From the NCBI GenBank assembly GCA_043770095.1, contig JAYVIR010000092.1, positions 124,001-188,000 of the forward strand: a stretch of 64,000 nt of DNA, given 5' to 3'. Positions 26,075-34,210 of the stretch are shown here, piece by piece (the stretch's first letter is position 1; every line of letters starts with the position of its first letter). Origin of the DNA: JBGSUZ01 sp043770095 (GTDB lineage Bacteria > Bacillota > Clostridia > Peptostreptococcales > Acidaminobacteraceae). Below the pieces are notes generated by a model that made no database searches, was not told the origin of the DNA, and worked only from the letters and a program-made list of their open reading frames with translations. The position numbers were made by a program, and so were the translations under genes.

Positions 26075-26959
26075 CTATTTGATTTCGTTTAGCCAATTGC
26101 TTAAAAGCTGCTTTGCCGCGTCTCCCCAAGGGTTTTCAATCGCATAATTTCCTTTTTTATCACATCCATAACCTCTTGGTATTTCGATGTTAATGCCTTT
26201 TTCTAAGTCTCTTTGATATTCTAAAAGTAGCGTATCGCTCTCATATTCTGGGTGACCGCTCCAGTACATGTCGCCCTCGCAGTCCTCTAGAGCAAAGACC
26301 CCCACTTCCTTTGACTCAATCAGAATTTCTAATTGTTCGACGCTTTCTAAAGACTCAGTTTTCCAACCCGTATGCCTAGAATGCGGCAGATAAACCGTCT
26401 CATTAAGCGACCTCGTCAACTGGTGATTGCCCTGAACTTGATGTTCAAACACGCCAAAACATTTTTTGTCTAAGGCATGTTTATCAACGCCATAGCGTTT
26501 ATACAAAAGCGCCTGAGCGCCCCAACAAACCGAAAGAATCGGAATATTCGCCGCTGTAATTCGGTCTAATAATTCTGATAGCTCCTCCCAATAATCAACG
26601 TCTTCAAATACCAAATGCTCTATTGGTGCACCCGTCAGTATTACACCTCCAATACTTGAAAGGTCTAACGTTTGTGCGCTGACGTAATGTTCATTCAAAT
26701 AATGCGATGCCACATTCTTAGGCTCATACGAAGACATTTGTATCCAAATAGGTTCGACCCAGTGTATACTGGAAACCATAAGCGTTGACCATTGCCTCTC
26801 CGTCACCTCTTTGGTTGGCATCAAATTGATCACGCCAATTTTCATGCTAGAAAATGCTTTTATCTCCCTGCCGTCAGGTAGACTCTCCACTACTTGTGAA
26901 GGAAATTCTGATTTCAATTGTTTAAAACAACTTAAATTTCCATTTAAAATAATTGACAT
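26075..26959 (-). CDS. metA: homoserine O-acetyltransferase (MetA type)
   Basis: About 294 residues of the MetA/HTS family that acylates homoserine. Visible are the catalytic cysteine in ILSVCWGAQALLY, the histidine/glutamate in WSGHPEYESDTLL and YLPHSRHTGW. Most MetA proteins of Gram-positive anaerobes use acetyl-CoA, and pairing with MetY fits acetyl rather than succinyl, but the acyl donor is inferred. ATG 26959 is chosen because GGAGATATAAT precedes it; an upstream in-frame start has none. First gene of the SAM-regulated operon. Confidence 0.92.
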   Translation of the reverse strand: MSIILNGNLSCFKQLKSEFPSQVVESLPDGREIKAFSSMKIGVINLMPTKEVTERQWSTLMVSSIHWVEPIWIQMSSYEPKNVASHYLNEHYVSAQTLDLSSIGGVILTGAPIEHLVFEDVDYWEELSELLDRITAANIPILSVCWGAQALLYKRYGVDKHALDKKCFGVFEHQVQGNHQLTRSLNETVYLPHSRHTGWKTESLESVEQLEILIESKEVGVFALEDCEGDMYWSGHPEYESDTLLLEYQRDLEKGINIEIPRGYGCDKKGNYAIENPWGDAAKQLLSNWLNEIK

Positions 26960-26996
26960 ATTATATCTCCTATTCAATAATTTTCTTTTAAAAATA

Positions 26997-27031
26997 TAAA
27001 AAAAACCTCTCCGCCAAAAGACAGAGAGGTT
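26997..27031 (-). terminator. terminator of the SAM-I leader
   Basis: Minus strand AACCTCTC ... GAGAGGTT hairpin (27031-27004) followed by seven T residues, between the aptamer and metA. Confidence 0.88.
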
Positions 27032-27152
27032 AACAACCTAGGTAGATCTATCTTTCGAAAGTTACACTTCCGCTGGAATTAGCACCTTTGTCGTTAGACA
27101 AGGTTGCTGGGTTTCATAGGGCCAGTCCCTCCACCTCTCTTGATAGAGATAT
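27032..27152 (-). promoter_or_regulatory. SAM-I riboswitch (S box)
   Basis: Minus strand shows the ordered S-box elements: ATCAAGAGAGGTGGAGGGAC, GGCCCTATGAAACCCAGCAA, GGTGCTAATTCC and CAGCGGAAG. The intrinsic terminator follows at once. S-adenosylmethionine binding should stop transcription before metA-hom-metY. Confidence 0.95.
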
Positions 27153-27165
27153 TTAATTGATTTTG

Positions 27166-27194
27166 ATTATATGGTGAATAGAATGATATGTCAA
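27166..27194 (-). promoter_or_regulatory. consensus sigma-A promoter of metA-hom-metY
   Basis: Minus strand TTGACA (27194-27189), 17-base spacer, TATAAT (27171-27166). Both hexamers are perfect matches, and the start point would fall just before the S box. Confidence 0.88.
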
Positions 27195-27287
27195 CTACTT
27201 TTATAAAATTATTTATATCGGGTTACAATTACTGAATTAGGGTAAATAATGTTTAATACCGCTTTCACCTAAATTGGAGGATACTGC

Positions 27288-29621
27288 ATGAAAAAATATT
27301 TTTTTGTGAGCTACATTATATTAGCAGTATTTGGATTTTTTTTGATTCACTATACTTGGACGAGCAGTATCGCTGAAACAAATAATCAAGCTTTAAAGAT
27401 TGCCAAAACCACTGCCTCTTTACTTGATGATGGGATGCTAAAAGAACTCAGAGGCATGCCGGAAGATGAAGGAACGCCAGCCTACGAAAGCATTAAAGAA
27501 CGTTTGATCACAATTCCTCAACTTTATGACAATATTCAATTTGCTTATCTTTATACTCAAAAAAATAACGACCTTTATTTTATGGTGGACTCAGAACCTG
27601 GGGACTCAGAAGATCTTTCACCTCCAGGACAGGTCTTTACAGAAGCCAGTAAAACAGACTCACAACCATTCAAAGATGGTAATTCAATCATAACAAAACC
27701 TCTCACCGACCGTTGGGGAACATGGATTAGCGTTCTCGTGCCCATAAAGAATCTTGAAAACAACGACATTAAAGTAATACTAGGAATGGACTATCCAGCT
27801 GAAAATTTTTATATCAATACAAAACAACGTGTCATATACGACTCGCTGATCCTATTATTTTCTTTTTTATTGTTATTCGGCATTCACAAAATACTCATTA
27901 ATAACAGCGCGCTTAAATTTGAACAAGAAAAATCAAACTTTGCCAACCGTAAACTGGTGGAAAGCGAACAACAGTTGTTAACAGCTGTTACCGAGCTAAA
28001 AGAAGCCGAATCTGGATTGTTAAGTGCGAAAGAACAAGCCGAATCAGCAAATATAGCCAAGGGGCAATTCCTCGCAAATATGTCTCACGAAATCAGAACC
28101 CCAATGAACGGCATTCTTGGTTTTATGGACCTTCTAGACATGTCAAATTTATCTTTTGAGCAAAAAGATTATGTTCGCGAATTGAAGTCGTCTTCGACAC
28201 TGTTATTATCTCTTATAAACGGTATTCTTGATTTTTCAAAGATCGAAGCCGGAAAAATTACGTTAGAAAATATTCAATTCAATTTAAGAGTCGCTATTGA
28301 AGATGCCGTTTCACTTCTTTTGCCTAGCGCTTATGAAAAAAATATTGAACTTTATCATTTGATTAAAGCTGGCGTTCCTGAAGAAGTCCTTGGAGATCCG
28401 TCAAGACTTAGGCAAATATTAAACAATCTGCTCAGCAACGCTTTGAAATTTACTGAACAAGGTGAAGTTTCACTCACTGTAGATTGTTTTGAAGACGAAA
28501 ATCAAATTGCCGTGCTTAAATTCGAAGTGAAGGATACAGGTATTGGCATTAGCAATGAAATCGTTCAAAATTTGTTCCAGCCTTTTATTCAGGCGGATGC
28601 CTCTACGACTCGAAAGTACGGCGGTACTGGCCTTGGACTGGCAATTTCAAAGGATTTGTCCAAACTAATGGGTGGTGATATTACCGTAAAAAGTGCACTT
28701 GGCAAAGGCTCTACTTTCCAATTTAATGTCAAAATGAAAATTGCAAAAAGAACCTCTGATCATAAGTCATTATTCTTAAACCTTCCTGCCTTAAACATTT
28801 TAGTTGTTGATGACAATCTCAATAATCGTAGAATTTTTAGAGCCTATCTCCAAGAAATTGGTCTGAATGTGTTTGAAGCCGAAAACGCACATACCGCAAT
28901 TGACATCATACAGTCAAATCTAGACACTCAAAACAAAATCAACATTGCTCTTGTTGATTACCAAATGCCTGATATGAATGGTTATGAGCTTTCGTCCGTA
29001 CTAAAAAACAACCCACTTACTCACGATATTAATCTAATCCTTGCCACTTCTTCCGCTCAAAAAGGAGATAGCCTCGTTGCTCAAAATCATGGTTTTTTAG
29101 GGTATTTGTCCAAACCCGTAAGAAGAAACGAAGTACTCGGTTGTGTCGCCATTGTGCTTGGCCTTAAAGATACGACTGGTGCTGAGAATCAAATTGTCAC
29201 AAGATTCACGGTTAAAGAAGTCAATAACGCTTTAAAACCAAGTATTTTAGTAGTGGATGACAATGCTGTCAATCGCAAGTTGATTACTATTAAACTTGAA
29301 TCAAACGGCCTGAGTTGTGACCTCGCAGTCAATGGAGAAGAGGCACTTCTAGCTGTCAGAAATAAAATCTACGACATCGTTTTTATGGATTGCCAGATGC
29401 CTGTTATGGATGGTTATGAAAGCACGAAAAGAATAAGAGATTACGAAGGTCAGCTTAGACATACAAGCATTATTGCTATCACAGCAAATGCAATGGAAGG
29501 CGACCGAGAAGAATGCATCAGCGCAGGCATGGATGATTATCTGAGTAAGCCAATTGATTATAATCGGATGTTTCAGTTGATTGAATATCATGCAAAAAAC
29601 AATAAAAACCCTTATCGCTAA
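27288..29621 (+). CDS. hybrid sensor histidine kinase with two receiver domains
   Basis: Membrane kinase of 777 residues: membrane segment about 5-24, extracytoplasmic sensor about 25-180, second membrane segment about 185-203, coiled-coil linker, HisKA with phospho-His 267 (NMSHEIRTPMNGILGF), HATPase (NLLSNALKFT, DTGIGI, GGTGLGLAIS), then two receivers. Receiver 1 has Asp 557 (LVDYQMPDMNG) and receiver 2 has Asp 701 (FMDCQMPVMDG). The layout is that of Gram-negative BarA-like kinases and is less usual in clostridia. No phosphotransfer protein or output regulator is adjacent. The stop codon lies inside the terminator hairpin. Confidence 0.92.
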   Translation: MKKYFFVSYIILAVFGFFLIHYTWTSSIAETNNQALKIAKTTASLLDDGMLKELRGMPEDEGTPAYESIKERLITIPQLYDNIQFAYLYTQKNNDLYFMVDSEPGDSEDLSPPGQVFTEASKTDSQPFKDGNSIITKPLTDRWGTWISVLVPIKNLENNDIKVILGMDYPAENFYINTKQRVIYDSLILLFSFLLLFGIHKILINNSALKFEQEKSNFANRKLVESEQQLLTAVTELKEAESGLLSAKEQAESANIAKGQFLANMSHEIRTPMNGILGFMDLLDMSNLSFEQKDYVRELKSSSTLLLSLINGILDFSKIEAGKITLENIQFNLRVAIEDAVSLLLPSAYEKNIELYHLIKAGVPEEVLGDPSRLRQILNNLLSNALKFTEQGEVSLTVDCFEDENQIAVLKFEVKDTGIGISNEIVQNLFQPFIQADASTTRKYGGTGLGLAISKDLSKLMGGDITVKSALGKGSTFQFNVKMKIAKRTSDHKSLFLNLPALNILVVDDNLNNRRIFRAYLQEIGLNVFEAENAHTAIDIIQSNLDTQNKINIALVDYQMPDMNGYELSSVLKNNPLTHDINLILATSSAQKGDSLVAQNHGFLGYLSKPVRRNEVLGCVAIVLGLKDTTGAENQIVTRFTVKEVNNALKPSILVVDDNAVNRKLITIKLESNGLSCDLAVNGEEALLAVRNKIYDIVFMDCQMPVMDGYESTKRIRDYEGQLRHTSIIAITANAMEGDREECISAGMDDYLSKPIDYNRMFQLIEYHAKNNKNPYR

Positions 29622-29639
29622 GGGTTTTTATTGTTTTTT
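29594..29639 (+). terminator. terminator overlapping the end of the hybrid kinase gene
   Basis: CAATAAAAACCCTTA / TAAGGGTTTTTATTG, a 15-pair stem with a 4-base loop and then TTTTTT. The gene's TAA stop is the first three bases of the right arm. The A-rich left flank makes it plausible on both strands. Confidence 0.85.
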
Positions 29640-29689
29640 GTATGACATACTTTCTGAAAATCTAATCCTGATGACTATGGCTATATGGA

Positions 29690-30022
29690 TTAATCATTCG
29701 ATTTTTGTAAAATTTTTATTAACTTTACGATACCGTAGGCGATTAAAGCATAAACAATCATTGCGATAATGGTGGTTGGCTCAAGAACCGCTTTTGTTTC
29801 TATTCCATCTGTTACAGCCGATCTGAATATACCAGTAAAGGGAATCAAAAAACCTTTTGAAACAGTGTAAATCAAGGATACAAACTCACTTCCCGGGTTT
29901 GCACCCAGTAGCTTGAAAACAAGTCTGAAAGCTAAAAGCGCTTCAACAAGACCTAATATATAGTAAACAATTTTTCTGAATTTTGCATTTTCATTACGTG
30001 ATTTATTAATATTATTATCCAT
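29690..30022 (-). CDS. YggT-family membrane protein
   Basis: About 110 residues with a charged N-terminus and two or three hydrophobic segments. The motif ALLAFRLVFKLLGANPGSEFV followed by a Pro-rich turn (FLIPFTGIF) is typical of YggT-family proteins, whose function is not well established. ATG 30022 has GGAGGTGTT directly upstream; an in-frame upstream start would overlap the sortase gene. It lies about 30 bases after the sortase and may be co-transcribed with it. Confidence 0.72.
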   Translation of the reverse strand: MDNNINKSRNENAKFRKIVYYILGLVEALLAFRLVFKLLGANPGSEFVSLIYTVSKGFLIPFTGIFRSAVTDGIETKAVLEPTTIIAMIVYALIAYGIVKLIKILQKSND

Positions 30023-30050
30023 AACACCTCCAATTCTAACGAAGCTACTA

Positions 30051-30692
30051 CTATTCACTAATAGTAATCGCTGAATCTGTTAATTTCACTAAATCTGCTG
30101 ATACAATATACCGTTTTGGCGCACTCCCAATAAAATTAAAGGGATAACAAGTTGTAAGTGTTAACACAGCACGCTTCGTCGATACGATAACTGTTTTATC
30201 ATCGCTTTTAACAATTCTCATGCTTTTTACTTCGTAAACAAACTTACCTGAAATTGTTTCAACAATAAGCTGGTCACCAATCTTCAACTTCCCTATATTT
30301 TTAAATACAGTATCTCGATGTCCTGAAAGGACACAATTATCATTTTCGCCAGGCATTACACTCTGAATATAATGTCCAACACCTTTTTTTAATTCATCAG
30401 TTCCTGTGCCTTGTATAATGGCTAATTTTTTATTCAATACTGGAATAGACAAACTACCAATATCATCACCTGAATTAATCATCATTTGCTTAACGCTTTT
30501 ATCTTTGATTTCAATAGTGCTTTCAATAGTGCTTTCAATAGTGCTTTCAAAAGCAATTGAGGTCTTATACGCATCAGCCAAATGGACGGTGGGTGTTAGA
30601 ATATTGAATAACGCCAAACAAATACAGCCAACTCCGATAAGAATTACTCCCAAAGAGAGCATTCTTATCAAAGAAGGCTTAGATCTTAGCAA
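30051..30692 (-). CDS. class D sortase
   Basis: Transpeptidase of about 214 residues anchored by one N-terminal membrane segment (MLSLGVILIGVGCICLALF). The catalytic triad is visible: His in CVLSGHRDTVF, Cys in LTLTTCYPF and Arg in SAPKRYIVSA. TLTTCYPF and the short form indicate class D. It should cleave the LPKTA signal of the protein encoded just upstream. The start is probably TTG 30692, five bases after AAGGTG and just beyond the substrate gene's TGA; a TTG at 30728 would overlap that gene and has no site. A 12-base tandem repeat encodes (STIE)n near residues 55-65. Confidence 0.88.
   Translation of the reverse strand: MLRSKPSLIRMLSLGVILIGVGCICLALFNILTPTVHLADAYKTSIAFESTIESTIESTIEIKDKSVKQMMINSGDDIGSLSIPVLNKKLAIIQGTGTDELKKGVGHYIQSVMPGENDNCVLSGHRDTVFKNIGKLKIGDQLIVETISGKFVYEVKSMRIVKSDDKTVIVSTKRAVLTLTTCYPFNFIGSAPKRYIVSADLVKLTDSAITISE
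30514..30557. repeat. 12-base tandem repeat inside the sortase gene
   Basis: The unit CAATAGTGCTTT occurs three times in succession with a partial fourth, encoding repeated S-T-I-E in the stalk between membrane anchor and catalytic domain. Copy number could vary by slippage without shifting frame. Confidence 0.7.
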
Positions 30693-30696
30693 ATGA

Positions 30697-31797
30697 TCAC
30701 CTTCTTTGTTTCCAACCAATTGCTCCAATTAATGATAAACCCATTCCTGCAAAAAGTAGATTATACCAAGGCGTCGCAGTTTTGGGTAACTGACCACCAT
30801 CTATCGTTTGCGTAACAGGAGCCACAGCCACTGGCGGTGTTATAGTCTCAGGTGTAACGACAGCAGCTGTAATAACTGGAGCCGTTGCAATCGGAACAGT
30901 CACTACCGGAACTGGTACTGCAGGAACGATTACTACTGGAGGTTTTACTACAGGAACCGGCACCGGCACTACTGGAACCGTCACTACCGGCACCGGCACT
31001 GGCACTACAGGAGCTGGAACTACAGGTGCTACAACCACTGGCGGTTTAACAACAGGTGTTGGAATTGGCGTGTCTAAACAAATACCGTTAGTGATGGTAT
31101 TGTTGTCTAATGTAACAGCACCATTTCTCGCCATTAATTGACCTTGAACGGTTGCGCCTGTATTGGCAGTAATAGATTGCATTGCAAAAATATGTCCTAC
31201 AAAATGAGAGTTTGTGCCTAATGTCGCAGAACTTCCGACAGGCCAGAAGGTACGGCAATACCTAGCACTGTTGATCAAATTCACATTACTACTTGATGCA
31301 GTAATGAGTGTAGAAGCAGTTTTAAAAATAAATACGCCATCAGGATCACCCTGTGCATCAAGTGTCAAAGTACCTGTTATTTGGAAAGTGCCATCCGCAG
31401 AAACGTACGTTCCGGGAGTCAATGTGACGCCACCAAGTTCAGTGGGAATTGTTGTCGTTGGTGTTCTGCCGACTGCATCATCATATGCAACTGCAAGTGC
31501 ATCCTTTGCCGCACCCGCTATCCCATCCGCTAAGTGCACTGATCCACTTATTGTTACGTTCGCAGCCCCAGTAAAGGCTGTTCCAGGATAAAGACCTACA
31601 TCTCCACCTGCATCTCCATTGATAGTGGTAGTGCCTGTATTTGTAATTGCAGAGCCTGCTAGTACTGCAAAAGTTGATGTGCTCCCTAGGTTAACAGTTG
31701 GCTGAGCCGCTATAATACTAGTCGGTTGCACCATCATTATAACCAATGACAGGGTTAATAATAATGAAAAATAATGATTTTTTATTGAACTTTTCAT
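30697..31797 (-). CDS. DUF3494 (ice-binding-like) surface protein with LPKTA sortase signal
   Basis: Secreted protein of 366 residues: signal peptide about 1-31, DUF3494 domain about 35-230 (VNLGSTSTFAVLAGSAITNT; GVTLTPGTYVS; SARYCRTFWPVGSSATLGT), a Pro/Val-rich stalk about 245-325, then LPKTA at about 337-341, a hydrophobic segment and KQRR. DUF3494 folds as a beta-solenoid that binds ice in some microbes; many bacterial members are adhesin-like, so ice binding is not implied. The cognate class D sortase is the next gene. A GGAGGAGGAG ribosome site precedes the ATG. Confidence 0.88.
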   Translation of the reverse strand: MKSSIKNHYFSLLLTLSLVIMMVQPTSIIAAQPTVNLGSTSTFAVLAGSAITNTGTTTINGDAGGDVGLYPGTAFTGAANVTISGSVHLADGIAGAAKDALAVAYDDAVGRTPTTTIPTELGGVTLTPGTYVSADGTFQITGTLTLDAQGDPDGVFIFKTASTLITASSSNVNLINSARYCRTFWPVGSSATLGTNSHFVGHIFAMQSITANTGATVQGQLMARNGAVTLDNNTITNGICLDTPIPTPVVKPPVVVAPVVPAPVVPVPVPVVTVPVVPVPVPVVKPPVVIVPAVPVPVVTVPIATAPVITAAVVTPETITPPVAVAPVTQTIDGGQLPKTATPWYNLLFAGMGLSLIGAIGWKQRR

Positions 31798-32232
31798 AAA
31801 TTGTTCTCCTCCTCCAAATTTTTAATAGGGTATTATCGATGAAGATAGCTTTTGTAAATCACTCACAATAAGTAGTTTTATACCTTGTTGTCAATTATTT
31901 ATGTTCCAAATATATGCCTTTGACATTCGGCTAAAAAACTCGTTATTGTGTAATCTGAAAATATTTAATTTACTTGATTATGCGTTATATGATTTCATCT
32001 GTTATCTAAAAATTACCCTTTTTAAATACTGTTAAATCAAATTAAATTAGAATCCCATTTTAAAACGAAATTAGATATAGTACACAATTCCATTATCTCT
32101 CAAATTTTACTCATTGACTAGACGCATATGGATTAACATTGGATTACAAACGTATTACAGACAATTTTTATGCATAAAAAAACAGCTCTACGAATTTTAT
32201 ACAGAGCTACTTGGTTATTTCAGGTTCAAAAC
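31798..32232. other. noncoding spacer
   Basis: AT-rich, with no supported gene on either strand. It should hold the promoter of the DUF3494-sortase unit near 31810-31900 (minus strand), but no strong pair of hexamers was identified. The right end borders the VOC relic. Confidence 0.5.
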
Positions 32233-32424
32233 TTATACAATTTTCAGTTCTAAAACATCCCACAAATTTCCTTATAACTCTTTAAACACTGCAACCCATC
32301 TTTTGTTTTGCTCTGGCTGATAAGTATCTTCTATTAACGTAAAATTAAGCTTTTTAGTATAAAAATCAATAGCATCATCATAATCTTTAACGACTAATGC
32401 AATATGGACAATTGATTGCTTCAT
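32233..32424 (-). pseudogene. VOC-family (glyoxalase-like) protein with internal deletion and stop
   Basis: From ATG 32424 the reading begins IVHIALVVKDYDDAIDFYTK, a clear VOC-fold start, and reaches NKRWVAVFKEL, then TAA at 32274-32272, then GNLWDVLELK and a final stop. In intact relatives the RWV strand and the C-terminal AVF.DLYGNLWDL strand are separated by about 55-65 residues, so these have been joined by a deletion. TAA stands where Tyr of LYGNLWD is expected. About 64 codons remain of an expected 125 or so. Confidence 0.75.
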
Positions 32425-32588
32425 TTGATTTTACTCCTTTGTCTTTAGCTTAAATTTTCTTGTACACTATTCATCAGTGAGGGTCATTTTTATTATTTCG
32501 ATATAATTTATTATATATGAAATTGAGGCCATACAATGGGTATATGTGAACTGTTGGATCAAACTAAATCATAGGAGGAATCAGAAAC

Positions 32589-33419
32589 ATGAAAAAATTA
32601 GCTTCATTGGTATTTGTATTCGCTTTAGTAATTACTACAAGCATTGGCAGTTTCGCTGCTACACCATCGACCACCTTTAAAAAGGCAACCGATGTCATTG
32701 GTTTTCAGAGTTTTCAAGAATCAGCTGAGAGTGTCACTTTTCAAAAACTAGAAGAGAAGAAAGTTTACAGTTATTACAGAGAACCTGAAACAATTAAATT
32801 TATCAAAGATACAGAAGCTACCGAATCTGCTTTAACTTTGTCTAAAGATAAAAAATCAATAAAATGGATTCTTCAAGAAGGTGGTGGAGAAGGCCAAGGG
32901 CTGATTACTTACATATTTACAAAGGATAGCAAAGGAAAATTATTGATTGCTGCTTCATATGATGAAGAACTTAGCAAAGCGATCTATGTTACCACTTACC
33001 CCAATGAAGCTGAAATGTTAAAAGCAGCAGTGAAAAACAAAACTGTTTTAGCCCTTTATAAAGCAGAACTAGATGAAAAAAAAGCTGCTGATGCATTGGT
33101 TGCTGCTGAAAAAGCAACTTTCACTAAACCTGTAACTGAAACAAATAAACTCATGGGATATTACATTAGTTCAGATAAAAAACTTCAAGTTGAATTCTGG
33201 GATTCAAGTCTATTCGTAACAAGTGATGGCAATAATGTAAGCTATGATATTCAAGGCTTGACACATGTTGTCGGAACAGATGGACTTGTAACAAGTACTT
33301 ATACAACACCATCAGGGAAGTTCGTATTCATTTCACAGACCAAAGGAAAAATTGTAAAAGTTGCTATTCCAAACATTGTATACACTGGCCCATTAACCTC
33401 TACAGATAACCCAATTTAA
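32589..33419 (+). CDS. secreted protein of unknown function
   Basis: A 276-residue protein with a Sec signal peptide (basic MKK, hydrophobic core, cleavage likely after GSFA near residue 22). The mature part is Lys/Glu-rich, without Cys, repeats or a membrane anchor, and no domain is recognised. Two halves can be seen: about 25-130, ending in a TYP-rich strand, and about 165-276. AGGAGGAATC gives a good ribosome site and a strong terminator follows, so it is a single-gene unit. Export to the medium or cell-wall space is inferred. Confidence 0.7.
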   Translation: MKKLASLVFVFALVITTSIGSFAATPSTTFKKATDVIGFQSFQESAESVTFQKLEEKKVYSYYREPETIKFIKDTEATESALTLSKDKKSIKWILQEGGGEGQGLITYIFTKDSKGKLLIAASYDEELSKAIYVTTYPNEAEMLKAAVKNKTVLALYKAELDEKKAADALVAAEKATFTKPVTETNKLMGYYISSDKKLQVEFWDSSLFVTSDGNNVSYDIQGLTHVVGTDGLVTSTYTTPSGKFVFISQTKGKIVKVAIPNIVYTGPLTSTDNPI

Positions 33420-33430
33420 CAGACATAAAT

Positions 33431-33485
33431 TTGGACTAAATCAGTGACCTTTCCAAAAGGTTTCAGCGATTTAGTCCATTTTTGT
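33431..33485 (+). terminator. terminator of the secreted-protein gene
   Basis: TGGACTAAATC / GATTTAGTCCA arms, 25 bases apart with an inner CCTTT/AAAGG pairing, then TTTTTG. It may also act on the minus strand after the next gene. Confidence 0.8.
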
Positions 33486-33500
33486 TTTTACATATCAACT

Positions 33501-34163
33501 TTAATTTACTAATTCTTGGTTCTCATTTTCCTCAACTTCATCAAACGCAACTTTTACGTGTCTCTTTGACTGACTGATTAGTGTAAAAATCCAATAGGAT
33601 ATCGCTACAGAATATGCAGTCCCTACAACGCTTGATATCTGAGACATATTGCTATAGGCAGAATCTGAAAAGTTATTTAAAAAATACACTCTAATGAGCG
33701 CATCAAAAATATCTTTTCCTATATAGGCAAGTGACATGTAAAGTATTGGCTTTTTAAAAAATGGGTGTTTGAAATAGGAAACCGAACTTTCTTTACTAAA
33801 GCCAAATCGTGTCATACCGCTTTCAAGATAGAGCGCAGGCACTGGTTTTATAAAAATCCACAAGCCCAACTGTATGGCTATCGTTAGAATATTAAAATAT
33901 ATAAAGTTTAGCATCAATTGATTTGTATTGACCGTCAGTATAGAAATGGCACTAGAACAAATGGATAAAGACAAGGAATAAATAACAATAAAATTAAAGT
34001 GTCGGGTTTTCATAAAATCTATGATCGAGTAAATCAATCCAATGCATGCCATTAAGATAATCGTATTTCGATCCCCAATTTGAGGTGAGACCCATCTCCA
34101 TATAAAGAAAGGCAATACAAAACAAACAGCCCCACAAAAATCCTGCAGAGCTGTCCATACCAA
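33501..34163 (-). CDS. membrane protein, possibly VC0807-like
   Basis: Up to 220 residues with five or six hydrophobic segments and a charged C-terminal tail rich in Glu/Asn. The pattern of paired helices with short polar loops (IIDFMKTRHFNFIVIYSLSL; KPILYMSLAYIGKDIFDALI) resembles the VC0807 family, but that is a weak match. The open frame starts at TTG 34163 with no ribosome site before it and a stop just upstream. Either the true start is internal (for example Met at LMACIGLIYSI) or the 5' end has been lost. Function unknown. Confidence 0.5.
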   Translation of the reverse strand: MVWTALQDFCGAVCFVLPFFIWRWVSPQIGDRNTIILMACIGLIYSIIDFMKTRHFNFIVIYSLSLSICSSAISILTVNTNQLMLNFIYFNILTIAIQLGLWIFIKPVPALYLESGMTRFGFSKESSVSYFKHPFFKKPILYMSLAYIGKDIFDALIRVYFLNNFSDSAYSNMSQISSVVGTAYSVAISYWIFTLISQSKRHVKVAFDEVEENENQELVN

Positions 34164-34210
34164 CTATAAAATTACGTTCTGATCATTTGACCTTAAAATA
34201 CCCCTACTTC

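Noticed and set aside
30808..31077. Trp/Arg/Asn-rich open frame opposite the DUF3494 gene
   Set aside because: It is the antisense shadow of the Pro/Val repeat stalk; it has no ribosome site and an implausible composition.
30697..31797. True ice-binding function
   Set aside because: The DUF3494 domain alone does not show ice binding; many members are probably adhesin-like, and nothing in the sequence indicates a cold habitat.
18309..32424. Stop-codon readthrough or TAA recoding in the three interrupted genes
   Set aside because: Frameshift and deletion damage accompany the stops and many intact genes end in TAA, so decay is simpler.
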